This document shows, piece after piece, positions 38,634 through 47,146 of a DNA stretch of 64,000 nucleotides (positions within the stretch are counted from its first letter, which is position 1; every line of letters starts with the position of its first letter). The position numbers were made by a program, and so were the translations under genes. Source of the stretch: Thermophagus xiamenensis (GTDB lineage Bacteria > Bacteroidota > Bacteroidia > Bacteroidales > Marinilabiliaceae); NCBI RefSeq assembly GCF_900112795.1, contig NZ_FONA01000001.1, forward strand, positions 186,001 through 250,000. The letters are read 5' to 3'. The notes under the pieces were generated by a model. That model saw only the letters and a program-made list of their open reading frames with translations. It searched no databases and was not told the origin of the DNA.

Positions 38634-39507
38634 GTTTCTTATTCACTGTCTTTAGCATCTACCTTTTTACCATTTGACGGATGCCTTAGTCGTTAAAAAT
38701 TTTCAAAACAATATTTACTCATTACCGTTTCCATAAATCTGATGCTTTGTTTGCTATAATAATCAGGCACGTTGCCATCTTTTAAAGGATATTTCCTAGT
38801 AAATTTACAAATAATAACTCCCCTAAAAGTTGTGATTTTGACTTTTTTTTCGACCAACATAAATCCTTTTAAGGATAAAATTTAAATTATTCTAATCAGT
38901 CAGCGCAAATCCTTTTAAGGATTAATCTTTTATAATTCTAATCAATCAGTACGAATCCTTTTAAGGATATAAAATAAGCTATACTGATCATTTAATTCCA
39001 ATCCTTTAAAGGATATTCATTTGACAAAAATGATGGACTAATGATAACCCTTTTAGAAATATTAATTAACATTTGGTTTAGCACCTATACTACTAAAAGA
39101 TTCCAAAGAGATAGAATAACATTATAAACCCATGGAAACTAATAATAAAATGGGCCCCCATTAAACGAAGCAGAGCCGGCAACACCGTTCGCTATAAAAA
39201 CATAAAATAAACTGCTCCCCATTAAATTGGATAGCACTTTTATTCTCAGTGGTTTTAGCCTCTAAAGAAAGTTTTTTCACAAAATCATATTTCAATTATA
39301 AAGGAAAATCGAAAGAATAGCCTTCCAATTCAATTCTTTAGCCAATCTATTGTGAATACTTCTATTCTCTCTTAAAATATAAGGTCAAACACAGATTTCC
39401 TCAAAAACTTTCCTACTTTAGAAAATTTTTTAATATTTACCCTTTATAAACTCAAAAGAAAAATTAACACTAACCACTCAGCCAAATAAAAAATAAAAAA
39501 GAGGACA
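38634..39507. other. Long intergenic region with phased palindromes and an IS-like fragment
   Basis: 874 bp, the longest non-coding stretch of the window. 38863-39060 holds palindromes at a 46-bp period. 39149-39235 is a G+C-richer island with a palindrome AATGGG-CC-CCCATT (39149-39162) and the sequence ACTGCTCCCCATTAAATTGG (39211-39230), which looks like an IS3-family terminal repeat. The rest is AT-rich, and I see no promoter of good quality before the ROK gene. Confidence 0.6.
38863..39060. repeat. Array of palindromes with exact 46-bp period
   Basis: ATCCTTTTAAGGAT occurs at 38863-38876, 38909-38922 and 38955-38968, and ATCCTTTAAAGGAT at 39001-39014. Successive starts differ by exactly 46. 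A degenerate copy in phase (10 of 14 bases) lies at 39047-39060. The 32-bp spacers are related: spacers 1 and 2 match at 22 of 32 positions, sharing ATTCTAATCA-x-TCAG. It is a decayed tandem repeat with conserved palindromic cores, like a multi-site operator array. It lies about 450 bp before the ROK gene. Confidence 0.85.
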
Positions 39508-40725
39508 ATGAACTTAAATACTGTTTTTAGGGAATCAGATGAAGTAAGTAATCAAAGCCGGCAAGCCAAGCAAAAAAGCAAAATAATCCGGACACTCTCA
39601 AAATCAAGAAATGCCTTAACGATCCCCGAACTTCAAAAGCAAGTTCGCATAAGCCCACCTACTACAATTAAATTAATCAACGAATTAATTGAAGAAAACC
39701 TGGTCAGGGAAGAAGGGAAAAAAGAGACTGAAAATGGCCGAAAACCCATGTTATATTCGTTAAACATTAACAGATTTTATGCTGTAGGGGTAGAAATACA
39801 GTTTAAGCGAATAAGTGTTTCATTAGTTCGATTAGATCAAAAAGTTATTTTTGAAAAACAAGATCAAAATTTCGACTTAAAGAACACTTCTGAATGTTTG
39901 CAAGATGTCATTACCTTTATCCAAGACACCATAGAAGAATCTAAAGTTGCAAAAGATAATATTTTGGGCATTGGCATAGGCCTTACAGGGCGAGTCAACA
40001 CCATAACGGGAGAATCCTATAATTTTTTTAACTTCACAGAAAAACCTGTTGGACAATACCTTTCAGACATATTTCAAAAAAGGGTAATAATTGACAACGA
40101 TACCCATGTAATGGGATTAGCCGAACAAGTATTAGGTCAGGCCAAAGATGCCAGAAACGCGTTGGTATTGAATGTAAGCAGAGGATTGGGGATGACCATT
40201 ATCGCAAACAAAAAGCTTATTACGGGCGGAATGGGATTCGCAGGCGAATTCGGACATATGCAATTGGAAAATTCCGACAAACTTTGCATTTGTGGTAAAC
40301 GAGGTTGTTTAGGTATGGAAGTTTCCGGTTTTGCCCTGGAGGAAAACTTTAAAATCGCTATTCAGGAAGGCGGAACTTCACTATTACTAAATGATAAATC
40401 GCTCGACAAAATCCGCTATGAAGACATATTAACGGCCGCCAATCAGGGCGATGGACTATCGATCAACCTGCTACAAAATATGGGTGAAATTTTGGGAAAA
40501 ACTCTTGGCAATATTATTAACCTATTAAACCCAGAACAAATCATTCTTGGAGGAAAATTTGCTCAGGCCGGACATATTTTCACAGATAGCATTAAAACCG
40601 GAATAAACAAAACAGCTTTGCCCCTACCATTAAAATACGTAACCATAAAAAATTCTTTATTGGGCAGTGAAAGTGTATGCATAGGAGCTTCTGCAATGAT
40701 TTTCAAGCAACATGATTTAATATAA
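39508..40725 (+). CDS. ROK family transcriptional regulator (NagC/Mlc-like)
   Basis: A 405-residue protein with an N-terminal winged helix (about 25-85; LTIPELQKQVRISPPTTIKLINELI cut here at its core PTTIKLINEL) and a C-terminal ROK sugar-binding domain with GIGIGLTGRVN, DNDTHVMGLAE, GGMGFAGEFGHM and the zinc-type motif CICGKRGCLGMEVSG. ROK repressors sense phosphorylated or free sugars. It converges with the 15-bp-distant esterase gene that ends the leftward carbohydrate locus, so it is the likely local regulator; no other regulator is encoded there. It could also be a sensor for an amino sugar, as NagC is. Confidence 0.9.
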   Translation: MNLNTVFRESDEVSNQSRQAKQKSKIIRTLSKSRNALTIPELQKQVRISPPTTIKLINELIEENLVREEGKKETENGRKPMLYSLNINRFYAVGVEIQFKRISVSLVRLDQKVIFEKQDQNFDLKNTSECLQDVITFIQDTIEESKVAKDNILGIGIGLTGRVNTITGESYNFFNFTEKPVGQYLSDIFQKRVIIDNDTHVMGLAEQVLGQAKDARNALVLNVSRGLGMTIIANKKLITGGMGFAGEFGHMQLENSDKLCICGKRGCLGMEVSGFALEENFKIAIQEGGTSLLLNDKSLDKIRYEDILTAANQGDGLSINLLQNMGEILGKTLGNIINLLNPEQIILGGKFAQAGHIFTDSIKTGINKTALPLPLKYVTIKNSLLGSESVCIGASAMIFKQHDLI

Positions 40726-40740
40726 AAGCCCATATTCGGA

Positions 40741-41835
40741 TTAATACTGCCACTGTAAAAAATTACTCATAATGGGAATAATAAAATTGGCTATTTTTTG
40801 GTGTCCCTTATAGGAAGGGTGCCAATCAGCTCCTAAATCTTCATGGTCATTCAATAACTCGGTAGGAATCCCAATAAAACAAACCTTGGGATCATTATAC
40901 AAAACTTTATAATTCTCCACCACCTCTTTCACGTAAGTAAAACAAGGCTCGTTTACCATTGGTCCAACCAGACAAAACAGAGAAACTGTTGGACCATAAA
41001 CTTCTCTTATTTGCAAAAGAAGTTTTTCATACGTACGCTGAAAAATCACTTTATCAGGATGGGGTTCAGTGGAAAAATCGTTTGTTCCTAAATTTATTAT
41101 CACAGCATCAGGTTTCCAGGAAGAAAAGTCCCATTTTTTAATATCATCCATATCTAAAGTTCGGGAATATCGCTGTGGCATTGTGGCTAAATTCACAGAC
41201 ACTTTTTGCGGATCACCATAATTTCGAACCACTCCTAACCCTGAATGGGCAACAACATGGTAATCTGCTCCAAAAGCATTCGCAACAATAGATGCATATG
41301 ACTTTAATACATTTTCTGTACGGGGATCAAAATCTTCGTCCCTGCTTTTGGCCTCTGCACCATATCCACAAGTTATAGAGTTTCCGATAAATTCAATACG
41401 ACGTTCTGAAACTTCGAGCCAAGGAAGCAATTGACCCTTGGACGATAATTTAACACCAGAAAAACGAACTTCGCCCATTTCACCTTCGGTGCGTTTAATA
41501 AACTCGACTCGATGCGGACCTTGCCCTTTTAACCCATTAATTTCAAGAACTGTATCTTTGGGAGCATGAAAAACCCCAAGATGCTTTCCGTCAACTACTA
41601 AGTCAAAATAATTTCGTTCGCCGCCACTAAAATGAAGATTTAATTCCCTTCCGGTAAAACGGAATCGAACCCTAACACCCGGCCAATCATACCGGACATA
41701 TCCACTGTCTGATAAATCGACACGCCCCATGTAATCAAAATACTCATGATTGGCAGGGTAAAAATTTTTATCCTGTCCAAACAAAAATCCTGATATCGAC
41801 ACAACGAAAAAAAATGTATATAGTCTAATTTTCAT
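40741..41835 (-). CDS. Secreted SGNH esterase with CE2-like two-domain layout
   Basis: A 364-residue protein with a Sec signal peptide (about 1-20), an N-terminal beta-sandwich domain (about 25-140; GVRVRFRFTGRELNLHFSGG) and a C-terminal SGNH hydrolase domain with the nucleophile in FIGNSITCGYG, NLGTNDFS and DWHPSYKGH. This two-domain layout is that of carbohydrate esterase family 2, which removes acetyl groups from polysaccharides. It is the last gene of the leftward locus, isolated from the GDPD gene by a 319-bp repeat-filled gap whose repeat begins at its own start codon. Confidence 0.83.
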   Translation of the reverse strand: MKIRLYTFFFVVSISGFLFGQDKNFYPANHEYFDYMGRVDLSDSGYVRYDWPGVRVRFRFTGRELNLHFSGGERNYFDLVVDGKHLGVFHAPKDTVLEINGLKGQGPHRVEFIKRTEGEMGEVRFSGVKLSSKGQLLPWLEVSERRIEFIGNSITCGYGAEAKSRDEDFDPRTENVLKSYASIVANAFGADYHVVAHSGLGVVRNYGDPQKVSVNLATMPQRYSRTLDMDDIKKWDFSSWKPDAVIINLGTNDFSTEPHPDKVIFQRTYEKLLLQIREVYGPTVSLFCLVGPMVNEPCFTYVKEVVENYKVLYNDPKVCFIGIPTELLNDHEDLGADWHPSYKGHQKIANFIIPIMSNFLQWQY

Positions 41836-42154
41836 TCGTATATAATTTATTTAACTCATTGGCCGAATGGAACTCGCATGGCTTAATAAAATTTATACAT
41901 GCTCTTTTGAGGCAGAAGTCGCCATGCTCGTTTCATCCGTATAAAATTTACTTACTTCATTGATATATTGGTTCTTAAAAATAGTCATTAATGGTTAGTC
42001 ATTAGTCACTAGTCCATTAATTAATGACTGTTGACTAATCACAAATAACTTCTTCTGCCTTCAGACTGTGCGTTTTGTATGCGAGCTCTTTTTAACCAAT
42101 AAATGTATAATGAATTTTAAATAATCCAATATCTGAAAACGAATATTACCTGAA
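41836..42154. repeat. Intergenic region filled by dispersed repeat copy R3
   Basis: 41833-42075 is the best preserved copy: a full unit (41833-41934) with stem GCATGGC (41876-41882) / GCCATGC (41921-41927) and inner hairpin CTTTTG/CAGAAG, then the start of a second unit (TCCGTATAAAATTTAC), a diverged interleaved module (AGTCATTAAT near 41983 / ATTAATGACT near 42010) and CTTCTGCCTT. The first three bases of the repeat are the ATG of the esterase gene on the minus strand. No gene in the gap. Confidence 0.8.
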
Positions 42155-42934
42155 TTATTTCTGAATGACTATTTTCTTTATTAAATCAGGATGATCTGTT
42201 GTAATACCCTTTATACCGGGATATTCAGCCAGAATTTTTTCTGCTAATACTGGATCATTAACGGTCCAAACATATATTTCCAAGTTATTCATTGAAGCTT
42301 TAGATAAAAGTTCGTTACTCAAAATACCGTAATTAACATCGAGACCGTCAACTCCGTAATCAAGAGCCTTTTCAATCAATTCATCAACCGGTTTATTTTC
42401 CCATACAAGCCAATAGGTTGGTACATCAGGCAAAAAATCGGAAGCTTCAACTAACTTATCCGGATTGAAAGAAATAATTACTGCCTGACTGGTTTTTCCG
42501 GTTTCTTCCAAGAGCTCTGATAACATAGGAAATACTTCACCGGCCTTTCCTACTTCCCAACAACATTTTATCTCTATAAACAATTTCATATCATCCGGCA
42601 AAATCTCCAAAACCTCTCGAAGTGTTGGAATTTTTCTGTTCCCTTTAAGTGTCAAGTTTCGTAAATCAGCAAAATAAGCTTCAGGGATAATGAGTGAATC
42701 ATTACTCAACCGTGCCGTATGCCGGTCATGAAAAACTATTATTGAATCATCCTTTGTTCTCCATATATCAATTTCGATGGCATCTGTATTCAATTCGATG
42801 GCTTTTTTAATTGCAGCAATAGTATTCTCAGTTTCTTCACCTGAAGCACCCCGATGGGCAATAACTTCGATATTAGTTGAACGGCACCCACTAATTAAAA
42901 GCACCATCAAAAATAAAATAGCTCTCAATACCAT
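42155..42934 (-). CDS. Glycerophosphodiester phosphodiesterase family lipoprotein
   Basis: A 259-residue protein with a lipoprotein signal peptide (lipobox LISGC, Cys17) and a GDPD TIM barrel: AHRGASGEETENT, the metal-binding EIDIWRTKD, VFHDRHT and FIEIKC. Family members cleave glycerophosphodiesters. In a carbohydrate locus it might act on a phosphodiester-linked glycan or teichoic-like substrate; this is inference. It starts 24 bp after the FAD oxidoreductase gene. Confidence 0.87.
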   Translation of the reverse strand: MVLRAILFLMVLLISGCRSTNIEVIAHRGASGEETENTIAAIKKAIELNTDAIEIDIWRTKDDSIIVFHDRHTARLSNDSLIIPEAYFADLRNLTLKGNRKIPTLREVLEILPDDMKLFIEIKCCWEVGKAGEVFPMLSELLEETGKTSQAVIISFNPDKLVEASDFLPDVPTYWLVWENKPVDELIEKALDYGVDGLDVNYGILSNELLSKASMNNLEIYVWTVNDPVLAEKILAEYPGIKGITTDHPDLIKKIVIQK

Positions 42935-42958
42935 ATCAAAAAATTATTTCAAAACAAA

Positions 42959-44869
42959 TTAATTATCACTCGATAATTTATGTACAAATCTCCCCTTCAT
43001 ATCAACCTCTAAGGCGAATGGGTCGGCAATACGATTCAGCAAGACAGCCATCTGAGCTCGGGTTATCTGTGAATCAGGGTCAAATGTACCAAAATTTAAT
43101 TGAGTCCACCATTGTTTAACCTGCTCATCAATATCCATTTTGAGGGATTTATGTTTTAAATATTCTGCCAACTCAATAGCAATATCCAAACCATCTTTTA
43201 CTGATAAGATATTGTTGTCTTCAAAATCAATTATATCTATTTCTGGGGCCATCTCATTAATACCGGGTTTAATTGCTTCAATAGTCATAACAGAATCAGG
43301 ATGAAATAAAGTAACATTAGTCCATCCAATATTTTTTCCTTCACCTCTTATCAATCCGGTAGCTCCAATTTTTTGGACATCTAACCAATAAGGATCATCA
43401 GGTATTACGTCCCGGTATGGCATCAAGTAAGCACCTGCTTGTAAAAGATGCGTTTGAACTTCACGCACCGACACCTCGGCAGGTGTGATTTGATTATTAG
43501 CCGATAAGGCTGCTAAAGTTCCGGCAGCCTGCCCCAGAAGAATACAAACAGGCTGCAATCGGGTAGCGCCATTAACGATATTGGTAACCGATATAGATTT
43601 TTCGGCCACAATAAAATCTTTAACATCTTGGGGTATAAGCGTACCCAGAGGGACAGAGAATGAAGGTACCGGGTAAAAATGCAGATCTGGCACTTTCGAT
43701 TGATCAGGATAAGCAGCATGGTGATGATCGATTGGATAATCTCCTACAGCGATACCGGTTCTATATAAGGGAAATTCCTGATCAAACGGACGGGCTAAAT
43801 CATTAACGGTAAATCTTACTAAACCTTTTATGCGTCTGGATTCCCTATGATAAGGGATAAGCGGAAAGCCATCCTCAGTCGGAAATTCATTCTCAGCAAT
43901 CCCTAAATAATTAAACCCTAATTCTGTTTGTAAGTAGTAGAGGTAACAACGTGTGTACCATTTGGCCTTCTCATATGCTTTTTTTCTTTCAGCCGGGGGC
44001 AGCTCTATTACATTCAAATAATAATCGTTACCATATATGGGCCAATTTATCATATATTTATTGTTGGGTAATCGCCCGTATTCAATCATTTTATCACATG
44101 GCCATAAAATTCGAGAAATTGTATCCGGATCACACTTTCCTGCACAAGTACAAAAGAATGGGGTTGGATCATAGTTTTCGGGCCGTGCAATAGTCTTATC
44201 AGTGCCTTCTCCATAATCCTGAAGAATAACCACATATGTCATATCTTGAATTATATCATTACTTTCATCAGGTGCAATCTCCTCGCCGGTGTCATACCTT
44301 GAATCCATTCCAATGTCATAAGGGATTCCAACCATTTTTGCAACGTCCCCCAGCTCAGTACCGTCAATCACCACCTCCGCCTCAATGATAAATGACCCGT
44401 TTTCACCAACAAATGCGGCAAGCCAACCATGATCAGTTCTCTTTAACGTATCAAGTTTTGAATTAAAAACCACTTCAAGATTTGACTCAGCAAAAGCCAT
44501 TTCTCTAATCAACTTTTCGCCTACCGAGGGCTCAAACAGGACATTACTTACCCAACCTGTTTTGACAGAGTCAGGCCCACCATAATAATCATAAAGCCTC
44601 TGTCTAAATTCTTCCCATAAACCGGAATAGAGATGATAATTTCCATCAATTGCACTAACGCCGGCAGAAGTTAGCATACCACCCAACCATGGACCTTCTT
44701 CAACAATTAAAGTTTTGGCGCCCATTCTGGCCGATTGAATGCCAGCCATACTACCACTAGCTCCTCCACCAATAATTAGTACATCTACCTTGTTTTTCTG
44801 ACCATTATAGCTACATCCGAAAAAAGCAACCAATAACCAAATCAATAAGAAAGACTCTGTTTTCTTCAT
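42959..44869 (-). CDS. FAD-dependent oxidoreductase lipoprotein with SLH-like C-terminus
   Basis: A 636-residue protein with a lipoprotein signal (lipobox AFFGC, Cys19) followed directly by the dinucleotide-binding motif LIIGGGASGSMAG and the FAD-dependent oxidoreductase fold (VEEGPWLGGMLTSAG; VIDGTELGDVAKM; GQAAGTLAA). Proteins of this family are often labelled xanthan-lyase-like, without firm basis. The last 80 residues contain FGTFDPDSQITRAQMAVLLNRIADPF-type sequence that resembles one S-layer homology motif (TRAQMAVLLNRI). Exported FAD enzymes are uncommon. It could oxidise a sugar released by the locus; the substrate is not known. Confidence 0.82.
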   Translation of the reverse strand: MKKTESFLLIWLLVAFFGCSYNGQKNKVDVLIIGGGASGSMAGIQSARMGAKTLIVEEGPWLGGMLTSAGVSAIDGNYHLYSGLWEEFRQRLYDYYGGPDSVKTGWVSNVLFEPSVGEKLIREMAFAESNLEVVFNSKLDTLKRTDHGWLAAFVGENGSFIIEAEVVIDGTELGDVAKMVGIPYDIGMDSRYDTGEEIAPDESNDIIQDMTYVVILQDYGEGTDKTIARPENYDPTPFFCTCAGKCDPDTISRILWPCDKMIEYGRLPNNKYMINWPIYGNDYYLNVIELPPAERKKAYEKAKWYTRCYLYYLQTELGFNYLGIAENEFPTEDGFPLIPYHRESRRIKGLVRFTVNDLARPFDQEFPLYRTGIAVGDYPIDHHHAAYPDQSKVPDLHFYPVPSFSVPLGTLIPQDVKDFIVAEKSISVTNIVNGATRLQPVCILLGQAAGTLAALSANNQITPAEVSVREVQTHLLQAGAYLMPYRDVIPDDPYWLDVQKIGATGLIRGEGKNIGWTNVTLFHPDSVMTIEAIKPGINEMAPEIDIIDFEDNNILSVKDGLDIAIELAEYLKHKSLKMDIDEQVKQWWTQLNFGTFDPDSQITRAQMAVLLNRIADPFALEVDMKGRFVHKLSSDN

Positions 44870-44993
44870 AAAAAAACACCAAATTTTATATCAAAATCTC
44901 AAACGGTTAAGATCCCTACTTTTTAACCTTTTAGGGAACTAAAACAAATATGAATCAATCCATTAACAATTTAACAAGAGAACCACAACTTAT

Positions 44994-46157
44994 TTAAGCT
45001 AATTTTTCGAGCAGTTGCCAACATTGAAAGAGACCTCTTGGTACATGAAAGCAACCTTTCCATTTTCCCCCTTTCAGGTTATGAGTTACTTCACCTCTTC
45101 TATTCAGATAACCAAACCATTCGGGGTACTCATTATCTTTAAAATGCTTCCAGGTATAATCATGGACAATTTTAAACCATTCCAGGTTTTCATTTTCACC
45201 TGTATGATAATATCCTTTAAGCAGAGAAACAAGAGTTTCAAGATGGACCCACCAAAGTTTCATATCCCATTCGAGCTGTTGCGGGGGGTGATTTTTTGCA
45301 TCCATATAATAAAAAATCCCAGAAAATTCATTATCCCATCCATGTTTAAGGGTTTGTAAAGTTATGGTTTGAGCTTTTTGAACAATATCTTTTCTGTTCA
45401 AACGCTCAGCCAGGTCCATTACAAACCACATGGCTTCAATAGCATGTCCCGGATTGAGTAATCGGCCATCAAAAGTATCGGAAAAAGAGCCGTCGTAATT
45501 CACATTTTCAACAATCAACCCAAACTCTGGACGGTAAAAAACATTCATCACCTCCTCAATTAATTTCTCAGCCGATTCATCAACAAAGTCTTTGCCCAAC
45601 AGGAATTCCATCTCCATATTGAGATTACACATAATCATCGGTAAGGCAAAACTCCTTAATTTTCTAGTTTCTACAACAGCTTTATTGTATTTACCTTTAG
45701 GATTTTCCTGACGTTCTAGAATTCGTTCATAGGTTTTCAATGCCAATGCAGTATATTCTTCATTACCAGTAGCAAGCCCCAACTGTGCGAAAGCCATAGC
45801 GGCAAAAGTGTACGAAAAAATATTGTAAGGCCGGACAAGGGGTTTACCTTCTCTAGTCAAGCTAAAGTACCAGTTTCCATTGCCATCATGCCCATATTTT
45901 TTCAAAAATTCACCGCCTTGTTTGGCACATTCAAGCCATTCAGTTTTTTCTTCTACACGATTGTAAAGCATTGAAAACAGCCAAACCTGACGGGCTTGCA
46001 GCCAAACGAATTTATCCGTGTCATAAATATCTCCTTTGCGGTCAAGACAAGTAAAGTATCCTCCATTCTCTAGATCTTGGGATTTAGTGAGCCAGAAAGG
46101 AACAACATTATTCAATAATTCATTCTTATATTGAGCAGCCAGTTTTTTGAAATCCAT
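44994..46157 (-). CDS. AGE-family sugar epimerase/isomerase
   Basis: A 387-residue cytoplasmic (alpha/alpha)6-barrel protein of the N-acylglucosamine 2-epimerase superfamily: DKFVWLQARQVWLFS, RPYNIFSYTFAAMAFAQ, NPGHAIEAMWF and MKLWWVHLETL with the conserved histidines and arginines. It looks nearer to GlcNAc 2-epimerase/renin-binding protein than to cellobiose epimerase, which would make GlcNAc-ManNAc interconversion plausible; this is judged by eye. Its first 32 bp overlap the end of the DUF4434 gene, showing tight coupling. Confidence 0.88.
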   Translation of the reverse strand: MDFKKLAAQYKNELLNNVVPFWLTKSQDLENGGYFTCLDRKGDIYDTDKFVWLQARQVWLFSMLYNRVEEKTEWLECAKQGGEFLKKYGHDGNGNWYFSLTREGKPLVRPYNIFSYTFAAMAFAQLGLATGNEEYTALALKTYERILERQENPKGKYNKAVVETRKLRSFALPMIMCNLNMEMEFLLGKDFVDESAEKLIEEVMNVFYRPEFGLIVENVNYDGSFSDTFDGRLLNPGHAIEAMWFVMDLAERLNRKDIVQKAQTITLQTLKHGWDNEFSGIFYYMDAKNHPPQQLEWDMKLWWVHLETLVSLLKGYYHTGENENLEWFKIVHDYTWKHFKDNEYPEWFGYLNRRGEVTHNLKGGKWKGCFHVPRGLFQCWQLLEKLA

Positions 46158-47100
46158 TATTCTTACTTTTTAATTGATCCAAATACTCCATGTAACGATT
46201 GTACAAATGACCTGCCTGCAAGTAGGCCGATTGAGGACTCATGAAATGAGAAAACTCAAACGTAATGGCATTTTCAATGCCTGCCAAATCTGCCATTTTT
46301 AGTTTCAACAACAGTTTTTCCCATTTTATTGGCAAAAATTTAATAGGCATATCTCTGTCAAAAGTTTCTGAATTGGTCCAGCATTCCAGACCATATTTAT
46401 CGGCCAAAGATTTATTTATGCGTAGAAAGCTTTCTAAATCCTCATAACTAACATGACCATCCTGGAAAGCAACAATATCAACCACATTTTTAATACCATC
46501 AAAAATTTCATTCCACTCGGTTTCATGCTGTCTCAGTGAAACCCCATTTTTCCTTGTAGTATCTGTTAAATACTGACTCACATTCTTTACGCCATCAATA
46601 TATGGAGAAATTAAAACAGGTAATCCGTTGGAAACGAGCTTACAGTGATGAGCCAAATCAGCATACAGGTCTATTATTTGCCCTGTTTTACGACTAATCT
46701 CCTGACAAATATACCAGCCTTTAAAAGCAGACATATTTCCGTATTTCTTCCAAACCTCATCAATAAACTTTTTATTTACATCAACCTCTTTCTGATAATT
46801 TCCTTCAACCCAATATTTTCCTGAATCGTACAACCCAAAGAAAAAATCCATATTGTTTTGTTCGGCCAATTCCAGAAACATCTTCACCAAATCTACAGGC
46901 GGAGTAAAAGCGCCTTCTTCCCTCGTCAATACATTTGAATGAAAGGTTTGCCATTTGCCGTAACCTGCGCGTATGAGGATTACGGTATCAATTCCGGCTT
47001 TTTTCATATACCGGAAATCATCTTCCCACTCCTTCCTACCCCAGTTTTGGTGAGGTATATCATGGCTAATCTCATCTAAAAAAGTCCCTTTAATTCTCAT
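46126..47100 (-). CDS. DUF4434-type glycosidase-like protein, cytoplasmic form
   Basis: A 324-residue protein without any signal peptide, beginning directly with the conserved KGTFLDEISHDIPHQNWG. It has a predicted TIM-barrel pattern (DTVILIRAGYGKW; FFFGLYDSGKYW; GWYICQEIS; LISPYIDGVK; ITFEFSHFMSPQS). It is a clear paralogue of the Tat-exported protein at 59974-61074; both keep the E and D positions at strand ends. The family is annotated DUF4434 and related to glycoside hydrolases, activity unknown. It overlaps the epimerase gene by 32 bp. Confidence 0.78.
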   Translation of the reverse strand: MRIKGTFLDEISHDIPHQNWGRKEWEDDFRYMKKAGIDTVILIRAGYGKWQTFHSNVLTREEGAFTPPVDLVKMFLELAEQNNMDFFFGLYDSGKYWVEGNYQKEVDVNKKFIDEVWKKYGNMSAFKGWYICQEISRKTGQIIDLYADLAHHCKLVSNGLPVLISPYIDGVKNVSQYLTDTTRKNGVSLRQHETEWNEIFDGIKNVVDIVAFQDGHVSYEDLESFLRINKSLADKYGLECWTNSETFDRDMPIKFLPIKWEKLLLKLKMADLAGIENAITFEFSHFMSPQSAYLQAGHLYNRYMEYLDQLKSKNNGFQKTGCSI

Positions 47101-47146
47101 CCAACTATCCAGTTTATTATTATTAAATAGTCCTGTTCTTCTTCTT

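Noticed and set aside
38863-39060. CRISPR array
   Set aside because: Repeats are only 14 bp and palindromic, the 32-bp spacers resemble one another, and no cas gene is near.
45015-45359. 114-codon open frame antisense to the epimerase gene
   Set aside because: Low-information hydrophobic shadow of the real gene on the other strand.
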